Shown: positions 17,401-28,752, counted from the first letter of the stretch. The stretch: 64,000 nucleotides of DNA from JBMOMT01 sp049324835 (GCA_049324835.1 JBMOMT010000074.1:115589-179588), one strand, 5' to 3'. The notes: generated by a model not told the origin, from the sequence alone. Made by a program: numbers and translations.

Positions 17401-18025
17401 GCAGCGAGTCGATCTCGTCGCCGAACAGCTCGACTCGCACCGGGTAGCGTAGATGCGGTGGGAACACGTCTACGATGCCGCCGCGGCGGCTAAAGGCGCC
17501 CGGCTCCTGGATGACGCTGGTCGGTTCGAAGCCCAGGCCCAACCAGTGGCTCAACGTTTTATCCAGTCTCAGGCGCTGGCCGGTGTGGTAGGTGCGGCTG
17601 CCCAGGTGCAGCTCGCGCGGCGGCAGTGTGGGTTGCATGATGGCGCGCGCGCTGGCGACGACCAGCACCGGCTCGGCGGCTGCCAGGGCGGCCAGAGCGG
17701 TGAGCCGGCGGCGCACGGTATCGACTGCCCAGGGGATGCGCTCGTAGGGCAGATCGTCTGGCTCCTGGAAGAGTAATACCCTCTCTGGCGTTGGCGACCA
17801 ATCGCGCAGTTGCACAAAGGTCTGCCGGGCGTGGTCGGCGCGGGCGACGAGCAGCACCAGCGGGCGGGCGAGATCGTCGTGCAGTGTGGCCAGCAAGTAG
17901 GGTCGCGCCGCGCCGAGAAGCTGGAGCGGCGGCCGTTGGGTGGTGGTCTGGACGCGCAGCGAGTCGAAGAGTTGTCGGTAGGCAGGTATCTGACCGGCCA
18001 GGGCGAGCAGTCCGGAAAGGTTCAT
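14474..18025 (-). CDS. mfd: transcription-repair coupling factor
   Basis: Mfd (1183 residues, normal length) removes RNA polymerase stalled at DNA damage and recruits the UvrA excision machinery. The N-terminal UvrB-like module contains 'ARAIMQPTLPP' and 'FSRRGGIVDVFPPH'. The RNA polymerase-interaction domain has 'EHGIGLF'. The translocase shows Walker A 'GDVGYGKTEVA', 'IIDEEQRFGV', 'TLTATPIPRTLYMSL' and 'QLRGRVGRG'. The C-terminal TRCF domain is complete. It is downstream of pth on the same strand, with a 40-base gap. Confidence 0.97.
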   Translation of the reverse strand: MNLSGLLALAGQIPAYRQLFDSLRVQTTTQRPPLQLLGAARPYLLATLHDDLARPLVLLVARADHARQTFVQLRDWSPTPERVLLFQEPDDLPYERIPWAVDTVRRRLTALAALAAAEPVLVVASARAIMQPTLPPRELHLGSRTYHTGQRLRLDKTLSHWLGLGFEPTSVIQEPGAFSRRGGIVDVFPPHLRYPVRVELFGDEIDSLRTFDPATQRSLERIEQFTLIPASEALPRFGPQAARRLAGLPIDNLHAPAAAEFRADLRALENESWFRGIEFYLPYLYSRPASLLEHLPDEALLVIDDLIDLEATVGDLETQATDLRRDLSAAGEVSPAFSQPYLTWEDLKPQIDDRAPLVLGYTEWRATRPEETDGPPGLHDVFRPGPRYAGQLKRLMEDWRIMRRGNQRIVAISRQAPRLAELWAERNDPIRPVEAIPQPPGPGGLLLVQGTLSEGWVLRCGEALGTSDLEPCELYLLTDAELFGWARPEPRRRARPRAVTAEEFFADIQPGDYIVHIEHGIGLFRGLTRLEIDALDQEYLQVDYEGADKLYVPIHHADRLSRYVGATDRPPRVSRLGTTDWARLKERTQRAVETIARELLALYSARQVVPGHAFAPDTSWQSDLEASFPYVETEDQLRAIAEVKADMEKLEPMDRLICGDVGYGKTEVALRGAFKAVMDGKQVAVLVPTTVLAQQHYRTFNRRLSPFPVTVEMLSRFRTEREQRDILQQLRAGALDIVIGTHRLLSEDVSFKDLGLLIIDEEQRFGVTHKERLKQMRTEVDVLTLTATPIPRTLYMSLTGVRDMSTINTPPEERLPIKTHVGEWDDTLVRQAILRELDRGGQVYFVHNRVQTIHLATQRLAQLVPEASIAIGHGQMRESELEQVMLDFADDKTDVLISTTIIESGLDIPNVNTLIVDRADRFGLAQLYQLRGRVGRGGVRAYAYFLHRPGGRLTETARERLQTIFESTELGAGFGIAMRDLEIRGAGDILGRRQHGHIGAVGFDLYTRLLAQAVRELKGEIDPHLLPDAASQLLPLREAVQISLPIPAYLPTDFVADADLRLRLYRRMAGLTEMNQIDELEAELSDRFGPLPAPAANLIYQLRLKVLGQSAGIKSITAEDNRLTIQLVEAVEGERAALQNQLRSITPQATVGRRQVWLPLEADDAWRAGLLETLRHMVRRDPV

Positions 18026-18065
18026 GGTCGTTGTCCTGTCGCAGGGCCAGGTCGGCGATCTGGCC

Positions 18066-18662
18066 CTACGAGTTAAAGGTGTTCATGGCGGCGTCGATGC
18101 CGTGGAGCAGCCAGTGTTCGATGGCCTCCACGGCGCGGTCGAGCGCGCTGTCCATCTCGAGCCATTCGTCTTGGGAGAAATTGTGCAGCACAAAATCGCT
18201 GGGCTCGCCGTGCTGCGGGCGTCCAATGCCGATGCGCAGCCGCGGAAAATCGGCTGTGCCCAGGTGGTCGATGGTCGATTGTAGCCCTTTGTGGCCGCCA
18301 GCGCCGCCGCCGGGGCGAAGTCGCAGCCGGGCGATGGGTAGATCGAGGTCGTCATAGATCACCATCAGATGGGTGTGGGGGATATGAAAAAAGCGGGTCA
18401 GCGCCGCTACCGATGTGCCACTGAGGTTCATGTAGGTTTGAGGTTGGGCCAGCAGCACACGTCGCTCCAGAACGATCCCCTCGGTCAATCTGGCTTTGCC
18501 CTTTTTGCGAGCAAAGACGAGCTCGTATCGTCGGGCCAGCCGTTCGATCACCATAAAGCCGACGTTGTGTCGGTTGGCGGTGTATCGTCGGCCGGGGTTT
18601 CCCAGGCCGACGATGAGGTGGTATGGGTTGGTGTTGGGTGGGCTTTTCGGGTCGCGTATCAT
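18066..18662 (-). CDS. pth: peptidyl-tRNA hydrolase
   Basis: Pth (198 residues) releases tRNA from peptidyl-tRNA that drops off the ribosome. The family motifs are all present: 'VGLGNPGRRYTANRHNVGF' with the catalytic His, 'TYMNLSG', 'YDDLDLPI' and 'GGGAGGHKGLQS'. I use ATG 18662; a GTG 12 bases upstream is also possible. It is next to mfd on the same strand; in many bacteria pth and mfd are neighbours. Confidence 0.96.
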   Translation of the reverse strand: MIRDPKSPPNTNPYHLIVGLGNPGRRYTANRHNVGFMVIERLARRYELVFARKKGKARLTEGIVLERRVLLAQPQTYMNLSGTSVAALTRFFHIPHTHLMVIYDDLDLPIARLRLRPGGGAGGHKGLQSTIDHLGTADFPRLRIGIGRPQHGEPSDFVLHNFSQDEWLEMDSALDRAVEAIEHWLLHGIDAAMNTFNS

Positions 18663-18744
18663 CTGGCAACACACAAAACCGGGAAGCAGGGTCTACAGTG
18701 ACTGCTGCCCGGTATCGAGGGGCTGTTTTCAGGACCCCAGACGG

Positions 18745-19479
18745 TTAGAATTGCTGGTCCCGGCGTCTGGGGCGATCCCAGACGAGCGTCCAGAACCAGA
18801 GAACGATGCTGCGGATGACAAAATAGATCGCCAGCAAACCAAAAAAGATCAGCATGCCGCCGCCGCCGTAACAAAAGGCCCGGCCCAGATTGGAAGAGCT
18901 GAGCTCCACTTGTGGCAGTGTGCCGCTCTCTTCTGGGGTGGGTGTGGCGGGCAGGAAGGTGGGTGTGGGCCGTGGCGTGGCCGTCGGCGGCTGCACGATC
19001 TCGGGGGTGGCTGTGGGCGGTAGCGGAGTGGGGGTGTTTTCTGGCGTGGCTGTGGCTTCTGGCGTGGGAGTGTCGGTGGGTTTGGTGTTGGCCACGCTGA
19101 TGTTACGCACGGGATATTCGATATAGTTCCCATCGCGGCGCACCACGCGCAGGCGCAGGGTATAGACGCCGTCCGGGATAAAGGTGGTATTCCAGACTTC
19201 CAGTTGCCCGTTGACCACCGGCGTTTCGTGTACGGTGCCGACAAACACCCACTGTTCGGTGGGATTGGGTTCGGGAGCGTAATAGATCTCGTATTTCCAG
19301 AATTCCGGGTGCGCGGCTGTGCCGACGATCGAGACCACACCGCGCACCACTGCACCATCGCGTGGTGAGGTGATGCCGGATTGTTCCTGGATCGGCGGAG
19401 CGGCGTTGAGTTGGGGAAGCAAGGGCTGCAAGACCATCGCACCAAGGAAAAGGAAAACCAGATACACCTTGCGGATCAT
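18745..19479 (-). CDS. secreted or membrane-anchored protein with Pro/Thr-rich linker
   Basis: This is a 244-residue exported protein of unknown role. An N-terminal signal sequence (about 1-26) is followed by an Ig-like beta domain (about 35-125, beginning 'ITSPRDGAVVRG'). A low-complexity Pro/Thr linker of repeated 'PTPT/ATP' type (about 130-187) comes next, then a membrane helix (about 203-227) and a short basic tail. A good AAGGAGATTGC site precedes the ATG. The layout suggests an outward-facing domain on a stalk held in the cytoplasmic membrane. It shares a divergent promoter region with the regulator to its right. Confidence 0.75.
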   Translation of the reverse strand: MIRKVYLVFLFLGAMVLQPLLPQLNAAPPIQEQSGITSPRDGAVVRGVVSIVGTAAHPEFWKYEIYYAPEPNPTEQWVFVGTVHETPVVNGQLEVWNTTFIPDGVYTLRLRVVRRDGNYIEYPVRNISVANTKPTDTPTPEATATPENTPTPLPPTATPEIVQPPTATPRPTPTFLPATPTPEESGTLPQVELSSSNLGRAFCYGGGGMLIFFGLLAIYFVIRSIVLWFWTLVWDRPRRRDQQF

Positions 19480-19512
19480 GCAATCTCCTTCGGTTTCCAA
19501 AAGATGGGGGCA

Positions 19513-19541
19513 AGTTTATCACAAAAGTGGGAGAATGACAA
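19513..19541 (-). promoter_or_regulatory. sigma70-type promoter for the Pro/Thr-rich protein
   Basis: On the minus strand, TTGTCA (19536-19541) and TAAACT (19513-19518) are 17 bases apart, close upstream of the ATG at 19479. Confidence 0.65.
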
Positions 19542-19558
19542 GCTCGTTGCGGCTTTTA

Positions 19559-19587
19559 TTGACAAAAGTCGTGGGGCGTTGTACAAT
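19559..19587 (+). promoter_or_regulatory. strong sigma70-type promoter for the regulator gene
   Basis: TTGACA (19559-19564) and TACAAT (19582-19587) are 17 bases apart. The predicted start is about 40 bases before GTG 19634. It is back-to-back with the minus-strand promoter at 19513-19541. Confidence 0.8.
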
Positions 19588-19633
19588 CCAAACGATAACA
19601 GGCGGGGTTGGACAAAAGAGAGGCAGGCAGACC

Positions 19634-20353
19634 GTGATCAAATTGACAGCCCGACAGCAAGCCTTTTGGGAAAAGCTGAAAGATTTGTATCGAGAGCGCC
19701 GGCGGCCGGTGCACTATTCGACGGTAGCCGAAGGATTGGGCGTGAGCAAGTTTTCGGCGTACGACATGCTGCGTGTGTTGGAGCAAAAGGGTGTGGCGGC
19801 GTCGGACTATTGGCTGTCTGACGAGCGTGGCGGGCCGGGGCGCTCTCAGGTGGTCTTTTACCCCACCGTCGATGAGATCGAGCAGGGTGTAGCCGTCCAG
19901 ACCGACGAAGACTGGCTCAGGCTCAAGCAACGGCTGTTGAACGAGCTGCGGGAGGCTTATCGGTTTGGGTATCGGGAAAAGCTGGCCGAGTTGCTGGCCC
20001 GCTTGCCGGATTTACGCGCCCCGCTGGACTATTGCGCGGAAACCATTGCCGCGTTGGTCATCAGTCTCAATGCGCTCAAGGGAAGGGTCACAGGTCGCAG
20101 TCCGTTACGTTCCATGAGTGGCCTGTTGACGGCGGGTGAGGCAGGTTTGGGGGCGTTGGCCGGATTGAGCCTGGGCTCCACGCTGATCACGCTGGGCGAC
20201 TCTTTGCTGACGGAGCGGCTCTTGGACACGGTTCATCGTTATCAGGACGATCTGTCCCAGTTGAGTGAGGAGAACAAGCGTCGCCTGACCGATTTTGTGC
20301 GGGAAGCGCTGGTGCTCTTTCAGCGCGTTGAGGCGCAAGCGGATGTGGCTTGA
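19634..20353 (+). CDS. winged-helix DNA-binding regulator-like protein
   Basis: The first ~75 of 239 residues look like a winged helix-turn-helix: 'PVHYSTVAEGLGVSKFSAYDML', which I split at the turn after GLG, then 'VLEQKGV' and 'GRSQVVFYPT' as the wing. The remainder is helical with a Gly/Leu-rich stretch (about 165-195) that may be a membrane-associated or dimer segment. No ligand domain is recognised. GTG 19634 is chosen because homology-like sequence starts there and a promoter lies just upstream; longer in-frame extensions would cross the promoters. Confidence 0.72.
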   Translation: MIKLTARQQAFWEKLKDLYRERRRPVHYSTVAEGLGVSKFSAYDMLRVLEQKGVAASDYWLSDERGGPGRSQVVFYPTVDEIEQGVAVQTDEDWLRLKQRLLNELREAYRFGYREKLAELLARLPDLRAPLDYCAETIAALVISLNALKGRVTGRSPLRSMSGLLTAGEAGLGALAGLSLGSTLITLGDSLLTERLLDTVHRYQDDLSQLSEENKRRLTDFVREALVLFQRVEAQADVA

Positions 20354-20410
20354 AAAGGGCAAAAGGGGGCGTCACTTTTTGCTACCTGCGGTGTTCTAGA
20401 ATGTGGTGTG

Positions 20411-20438
20411 AGCCGGTTGGACGAACCGGCTTTATTTT
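20411..20438 (+). terminator. terminator hairpin after the regulator gene
   Basis: AGCCGGTT (20411-20418) and AACCGGCT (20424-20431) form an 8-bp stem with a 5-base loop, followed by TTATTTT. A TAGAAT box at 20397-20402 just before it leaves open that the hairpin also forms the 5' end of the degV transcript. Confidence 0.7.
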
Positions 20439-20482
20439 GATTTGATTTTTGGTTTTTTGGGGGTCTGCAAGGAGGGAGAGTC

Positions 20483-21328
20483 ATGATCAAAGTTGTCACC
20501 GATTCGACGGCCTATCTGACGCCGGAATTCGTCCGGCAGCATGACATTCGCGTCGTGCCACTGAATGTTTTGTTCGGCGCCAAGAGTTTTCGCGAAGGAG
20601 CTGACCTGGGTTACGACGAGTTCTATCGGATGTTGGCCGAGGCCGACGAACTGCCCACCACCTCACAGCCAGCAGCGGGCGATTTTTTAAAGGTCTACTC
20701 TGAGTTGCTGGACGCGGGCCACGAAATGATCTCGGTTCACATTTCCAGCGGCATCAGCGGCACGGTCGATTCGGCCCTGGCGGCGCGCAAGATGCTCTCG
20801 CAGCCAGAACGGGTGAGCGTGGTCGATTCGTTGTCCACCTCTATGGGGTTGGAGTTGATCGTACGCGCGGCTCTTGAAGGTATCCAGGGGGGGCAGTCGC
20901 GGGATGAGATCGTGGTGTCTTTGGAGCAACTGCGCCAGCGCGTCCAGGTCTATTTCGTGGTGGATACGCTGGAATATCTTCATAAGGGTGGGCGCATTGG
21001 TGGGGCGTCGGCTTTGTTGGGGACGGTGCTGCAGTTCAAACCGATTCTCTTTTTGCAGGCTGGCAAGATCGAGCCCTGGGGCAAGGTGCGCACCAAACGC
21101 AAAGCGGTGGCCAAACTGGTGGATATCATCGAGGAAAAAATGGGCGGCCAACCTGTTGGGGGCATTGGGGTGGTGCACGCGCTGGTGGCAGACGAAGCCG
21201 AGGAGTTGATGGGTCAGTTGCGGCAACGACAGAGCTTCGATACGTGTCACGTAAGCCAGATCGGGCCGGTGATCGGTACGCATACCGGGCCGGGAGTGTT
21301 GGGTGTGGCGGCTTTTGCGGCTGCCTGA
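20483..21328 (+). CDS. degV: DegV family fatty-acid-binding protein (copy 1)
   Basis: DegV/FakB proteins bind a fatty acid and present it to the kinase FakA for phosphorylation. This 281-residue copy has the N-terminal 'KVVTDSTAYL', the 'LPTTSQPAAGDF' loop, 'HISSGISGT' and 'VDTLEYLHKGGRIG', all family hallmarks, and ends with 'HTGPGVLGV'. A strong AAGGAGGGAGAG site precedes the ATG. No FakA (DAK2/DhaK-like) gene is in the window. A paralogue lies 0.8 kb downstream beyond a sigma factor gene. Confidence 0.93.
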   Translation: MIKVVTDSTAYLTPEFVRQHDIRVVPLNVLFGAKSFREGADLGYDEFYRMLAEADELPTTSQPAAGDFLKVYSELLDAGHEMISVHISSGISGTVDSALAARKMLSQPERVSVVDSLSTSMGLELIVRAALEGIQGGQSRDEIVVSLEQLRQRVQVYFVVDTLEYLHKGGRIGGASALLGTVLQFKPILFLQAGKIEPWGKVRTKRKAVAKLVDIIEEKMGGQPVGGIGVVHALVADEAEELMGQLRQRQSFDTCHVSQIGPVIGTHTGPGVLGVAAFAAA

Positions 21329-21337
21329 TTTTTGGAA

Positions 21338-21366
21338 TTGACCGTCTCTTTTATCTCTGATATACT
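21338..21366 (+). promoter_or_regulatory. sigma70-type promoter for the sigma factor unit
   Basis: TTGACC (21338-21343) and TATACT (21361-21366) are 17 bases apart. The predicted start, about 21373, falls inside the large hairpin at 21368-21420. Confidence 0.65.
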
Positions 21367-21367
21367 T

Positions 21368-21420
21368 GGGCCACGAAGGCGACAGGCTGCCAAAGGCAGC
21401 CGTCGTAACCCTCGTGGCCC
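21368..21420 (+). other. three-tier stem-loop at the start of the sigma factor transcript
   Basis: Outer arms GGGCCACGA (21368-21376) and TCGTGGCCC (21412-21420), middle arms CGAC/GTCG and inner arms GGCTGCC/GGCAGCC around an AAA loop form one long hairpin. Only TTT follows. It could end the degV transcript or be a leader element of the sigma factor mRNA. Confidence 0.55.
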
Positions 21421-21480
21421 TTTGGTGTTCTAACTGGCAAAAGCGAGAACGCGGGGCCATCATCTGTCAAAGGCGGTCCC

Positions 21481-22074
21481 GTGGCGCAAGAGCATGTTAC
21501 CTGTGCGATTGAAATATCCGAAGAAGCCCTCATCGAGCAGGCCCGGAGCGATCCTGAGGCGTTTGGGCTGCTCTATGAAAAGTATGTCAATAAAATCTAC
21601 ACCTATGTCTATTATCGCACAGGCAGCCACCACGACGCCGAGGATCTGACGGCGCGGACGTTTCATCGGGCTATGCATCATATTTCCGGTTTCGAGCAAC
21701 GTGGGTTGCCTTTTTCGGCCTGGCTCTACCGCATCGCTCACAACCTGGTGGCCAACTGGCATCGTGATCGCAGTCGACGGAAGGTGATCGCACTCGATGA
21801 GTTGATATTGAGCCATCAGCACCAATCCTCGCCAGAGAGCCTTGTGGAAGAGGACGAGGAAAAGATCGAGTTGTTGCGGCTAATCCGACGATTGCCGCCG
21901 GAGCGGCAGCAGTTGCTGATCCTCAAGTTCGTGGAGGGCATGAGTAACCTGGATATAGGTTGTATCATGGGTCGGAGTGAGGGAGCCGTCAAATCGCTTT
22001 ACCATCGGACACTGCTCGCCCTGCGAAAAGAGATGGCCTCCCGGCCAGAAAAAGGCCGCAAGCTGCGGCGCTGA
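21481..22074 (+). CDS. ECF-type RNA polymerase sigma factor
   Basis: This is a 197-residue sigma70-family factor with only regions 2 and 4. Region 2 (about 22-85) contains 'LYEKYVNKIYTYVYYR' and 'DAEDLTARTFHRAM'. Region 4 (about 130-185) has 'LPPERQQLLILKFVEGMSN' and 'RSEGAVKSLYHRTLLALRKE'. GTG 21481 is the likely start, though no strong ribosome-binding site is seen. No zinc-binding anti-sigma factor is adjacent. Instead a degV paralogue and a small membrane protein follow in the same unit. Confidence 0.9.
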   Translation: MAQEHVTCAIEISEEALIEQARSDPEAFGLLYEKYVNKIYTYVYYRTGSHHDAEDLTARTFHRAMHHISGFEQRGLPFSAWLYRIAHNLVANWHRDRSRRKVIALDELILSHQHQSSPESLVEEDEEKIELLRLIRRLPPERQQLLILKFVEGMSNLDIGCIMGRSEGAVKSLYHRTLLALRKEMASRPEKGRKLRR

Positions 22075-22102
22075 CTGGAATCGGAGAATTGAGGGAATCC
22101 CG

Positions 22103-22942
22103 GTGATTAAAATTGTGACCGATACTACTGCCAACCTGTCGGGAGAGATTCTGGCACGGTACGACATTCGTCAGGTGCCGATTGCCATTCAATTCGGGCT
22201 GGAGAGCTACGAAGAGGATGTCGACATCGACCGGGATATGTTCTATCGCAAGATCGAGGAGATGGGCATCGTTCCCACCACCTCTCAGCCGGCCACAGGG
22301 CGTTTCACCGATGTTTACCGGACACTGGCCGCGGCAGGGCATGACATTCTGTCCATTCACGTCACGTCGAAGCACAGCGGCACCTATCAATCGGCCATTC
22401 TGGCCAGTTCACTGGTGCCGCATGCCAGAGTGGAGGTCTTTGATTCGGCCTCTATCTCTTTGGGCACGGGCTACATGGTGCTGGAGGCAGCGCAGGCGGC
22501 GGAGAAGGGATGGAGCGTGGAACAGATCCTGGATCGCCTGCGCCAGGTCCGGGATAGGATGCACCTTTTCCTGACGCCGGCCACACTCAAATACCTTCAG
22601 ATGAGCGGGCGGGTGGGCAAGCTGCAAAGCGCCCTGGCTTCCCTGATTCAATTGAAGCCGATCATCCGATTGGAGGATGGCCTGTTGGAGGCTTGTGAGA
22701 ACGTCCGCACTCGGGTCCGGGCACTGGATCGTCTGGTCGAGTTGCTGGTTGAGGCTGTCGGTACACACGATCTTGTCAATGTGGCTGTTGTGCATGCTCG
22801 CGCGGCGCAAGAAGGGCGCGAATTGCTGGAACGATTAAAAACCACACTGAATTGCTGCGAGATCATGTTCGATGAGTTGGTTGCCTCCCTGGCAGTACAC
22901 GGTGGGCCGGGTGTCGTGGGAGTGTTTGTTTACAGGCAGTGA
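22103..22942 (+). CDS. degV: DegV family fatty-acid-binding protein (copy 2)
   Basis: This is a second 279-residue DegV paralogue: 'KIVTDTTANLSGE', 'VPTTSQPATGRF', 'HVTSKHSGTY', 'TPATLKYLQMSGRVG' and 'HGGPGVVGV'. GTG 22103 follows GAGGGA. It differs clearly from copy 1 across its length, so ligand preference may differ. It lies between the ECF sigma gene and the small membrane protein gene, overlapping the latter by 4 bases. That suggests the three are expressed together. Confidence 0.92.
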   Translation: MIKIVTDTTANLSGEILARYDIRQVPIAIQFGLESYEEDVDIDRDMFYRKIEEMGIVPTTSQPATGRFTDVYRTLAAAGHDILSIHVTSKHSGTYQSAILASSLVPHARVEVFDSASISLGTGYMVLEAAQAAEKGWSVEQILDRLRQVRDRMHLFLTPATLKYLQMSGRVGKLQSALASLIQLKPIIRLEDGLLEACENVRTRVRALDRLVELLVEAVGTHDLVNVAVVHARAAQEGRELLERLKTTLNCCEIMFDELVASLAVHGGPGVVGVFVYRQ

Positions 22943-23289
22943 GTGATATCCACATGTGGGGGCAACAGCAGGAGTATGGTGGGATGAAATACAGTAAAAT
23001 GAGACAGTTCGCCGATGGCGAGGGTGAGTCGAACGAGGTGGTATGGCTGGCTGCCAAGATCGATCGGGTTTTGGTGCCAGTTCAACCCTCGCCAACATTT
23101 GTCAAAAACCTGTTGGGACAGTTGATGGCTGCCCCCGGTGAGAACAGGGCTCGCCTGACATCCAGTCGTCGGCGAGGAGTCTTCATTGGGGCGGCTGCCC
23201 TTGGCTCGGCGATGTCTTTGATCGGCATAATGGTTTATCTGGCTCGTAATCGTATGCAAGTGAGGGCCAAGATCGCACCGTTGAGTTGA
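22939..23289 (+). CDS. small membrane protein co-encoded with ECF sigma factor
   Basis: This 116-residue protein has a soluble N-terminal part, a conserved-looking 'VPVQPSPTFVKNLLGQLM' segment (about 47-64), an Arg-rich linker, and one membrane helix (about 81-101) near the C-terminus. It has no HCC zinc motif. Its position in an ECF operon and its single-helix topology make it a candidate membrane regulator or anti-sigma factor, but this is inference only. GTG 22939 overlaps the degV stop. Confidence 0.65.
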   Translation: MSDIHMWGQQQEYGGMKYSKMRQFADGEGESNEVVWLAAKIDRVLVPVQPSPTFVKNLLGQLMAAPGENRARLTSSRRRGVFIGAAALGSAMSLIGIMVYLARNRMQVRAKIAPLS

Positions 23290-23336
23290 TGCGATTTATG
23301 GAAACCTTAAAAAAATGGCAAATTTACCGGAGCCTC

Positions 23337-23365
23337 TTGACAAATCGGGGGACTTGTGATAGAAT
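23337..23365 (+). promoter_or_regulatory. upstream rRNA-region promoter P1
   Basis: TTGACA (23337-23342) and TAGAAT (23360-23365) are 17 bases apart. Its transcript would begin near 23372 and meet a terminator at 23472-23499. Confidence 0.75.
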
Positions 23366-23371
23366 AACGGG

Positions 23372-23499
23372 GCAATTGGGCAACAGATCTCGTTCACTCG
23401 TTGAGTGAAAAGATCAAAAAACTGAAAGGGCAGACAAAAGGGATCATCACAAACTTGTAAACCTTTTGCCCCACCGATGCGTAGCGTCGGTGTTTTTTT
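23372..23499 (+). ncRNA. candidate structured small RNA or rRNA leader attenuator
   Basis: This ~128-base stretch is framed by its own promoter and terminator and has no open reading frame. Hairpin A (23386-23415) pairs GATCT/AGATC outside TTCACTC/GAGTGAA with a GTT loop. Hairpin B (23428-23471) pairs 10 bases with a 4-base bulge (GGGCA...AAAGG with CCTTTTGCCC). The terminator stem is directly adjacent. I see no features of 6S, SRP RNA, tmRNA or RNase P RNA. It may be an independent RNA or a leader that controls read-through from P1 into the rRNA operon. Confidence 0.5.
23472..23499 (+). terminator. terminator between rRNA promoters P1 and P2
   Basis: A 9-bp stem (23472-23480 with 23484-23492, one G-T pair) with a GTA loop is followed by seven T's. 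It lies in the 342-base region between the small membrane protein gene and 16S rRNA. Confidence 0.8.
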
Positions 23500-23522
23500 G
23501 CCCCAAAAAGAGTGGCAGCGAT

Positions 23523-23551
23523 TTGACAGTTCTTTCAATACATGGTAGAAT
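23523..23551 (+). promoter_or_regulatory. rRNA operon promoter P2
   Basis: TTGACA (23523-23528) and TAGAAT (23546-23551) are 17 bases apart; the -10 hexamer and spacing are the same as in P1. Transcription would start about 75 bases before the 16S gene, just upstream of boxA. Confidence 0.8.
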
Positions 23552-23567
23552 TCGCCCCGCTCTGGAG

Positions 23568-23580
23568 GACCTTAACAATT
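23568..23580 (+). promoter_or_regulatory. boxA-like antitermination site before 16S rRNA
   Basis: GACCTTAACAATT resembles the rRNA boxA (CTTTAACAAT type) and sits just after P2. A second copy precedes 23S. It also forms part of the 16S processing stem. Confidence 0.6.
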
Positions 23581-23595
23581 GAAGAGTGATAGGAA
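23569..23595 (+). other. 5' arm of the 16S pre-rRNA processing stem
   Basis: These 27 bases pair without interruption (two G-U pairs) with 25250-25276 downstream of 16S. The two arms close a loop around the mature 16S, as expected for RNase III cleavage. Confidence 0.8.
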
Positions 23596-23631
23596 GCTCT
23601 TGTATGCTTTGGGTCAATCTGTAAAAAACAA

Positions 23632-25157
<1,526 letters not shown>

Positions 25158-25210
25158 TAGGGAGTATCGGGCCTGGTTATCAAGCCAGTAAAGCCCACTC
25201 CTAGGTCAAT

Positions 25211-25235
25211 CATCCTGCACATGTAGGATGTTTTT
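25211..25235 (+). other. terminator-like hairpin in the 16S-23S spacer
   Basis: CATCCT/AGGATG with an 8-base loop is followed by five T's. Since the operon must be read through, it is probably overcome by boxA antitermination or serves processing. A second one (stem 25547-25554 with 25561-25568, then GTTTTT) lies after tRNA-Ala. Confidence 0.45.
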
Positions 25236-25249
25236 CCAGAGCTCAAGGT

Positions 25250-25276
25250 TTCCTATCACTTTTCAGTTGTTAAGGT
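25250..25276 (+). other. 3' arm of the 16S pre-rRNA processing stem
   Basis: Complementary to 23569-23595. It lies between the 16S end and tRNA-Ile. Confidence 0.8.
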
Positions 25277-25295
25277 TAGTGCGTTTATGCAATGA

Positions 25296-25369
25296 GGGGC
25301 ATTAGCTCAGTCGGCTAGAGCATTCCTCTGATAAGGGAAAGGTCTCTGGTTCAAGTCCAGAATGCCCCA
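25296..25369 (+). tRNA. tRNA-Ile (GAT)
   Basis: The acceptor stem GGGGCAT/ATGCCCC is fully paired, the anticodon loop is CTGATAA with anticodon GAT, and the T loop is TTCAAGT. CCA is not encoded. Its position in the 16S-23S spacer is standard. Confidence 0.96.
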
Positions 25370-25379
25370 TTTTCATAAA

Positions 25380-25455
25380 GGGGATGTAGCTCAGATGGGA
25401 GAGCGCCTCCCTTGCACGGAGGAGGTCAGGGGTTCGAATCCCCTCATCTCCACCA
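25380..25455 (+). tRNA. tRNA-Ala (TGC)
   Basis: The acceptor stem is GGGGATG/CATCTCC with one G-T pair, the anticodon is TGC, and the T loop is TTCGAAT. The 3' CCA is encoded, unlike in the neighbouring tRNA-Ile. It lies 10 bases after tRNA-Ile. Confidence 0.96.
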
Positions 25456-25666
25456 GAAGGGGGCGAAAAAAGGCGGTTTATGGGACGGTATGTTGCAACG
25501 GAAGAGAGTATGAGTCAGTAGATCATATACGCGGGGTTGTGTTTGTGGCCTGGCGGATATGCCGGGCCGTTTTTGTGCAAAAACAAGGATGTCTGGCTTT
25601 TGGGGAATAACGGTTGTTTATTCAGCAGAGGCTAGCCATCAGGCTAGTGAGTAAAAGGATCGTCTG

Positions 25667-25680
25667 GCACTTTAACAACC
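25667..25680 (+). promoter_or_regulatory. boxA-like antitermination site before 23S rRNA
   Basis: GCACTTTAACAACC contains the boxA core CTTTAACAA and lies about 40 bases before 23S. It corresponds to the site at 23568-23580 before 16S. Confidence 0.6.
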
Positions 25681-25691
25681 GAACAGAATGT
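25677..25691 (+). other. 5' arm of the 23S pre-rRNA processing stem
   Basis: This 15-base arm is perfectly complementary to 28753-28767 downstream of 23S. Confidence 0.8.
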
Positions 25692-25718
25692 AAGGCGTAA
25701 TTCTGCCGTGTTGAACAT

Positions 25719-28722
<3,004 letters not shown>

Positions 28723-28752
28723 TTTTGTTTGATTCGGTAGATATTTGCCTCC

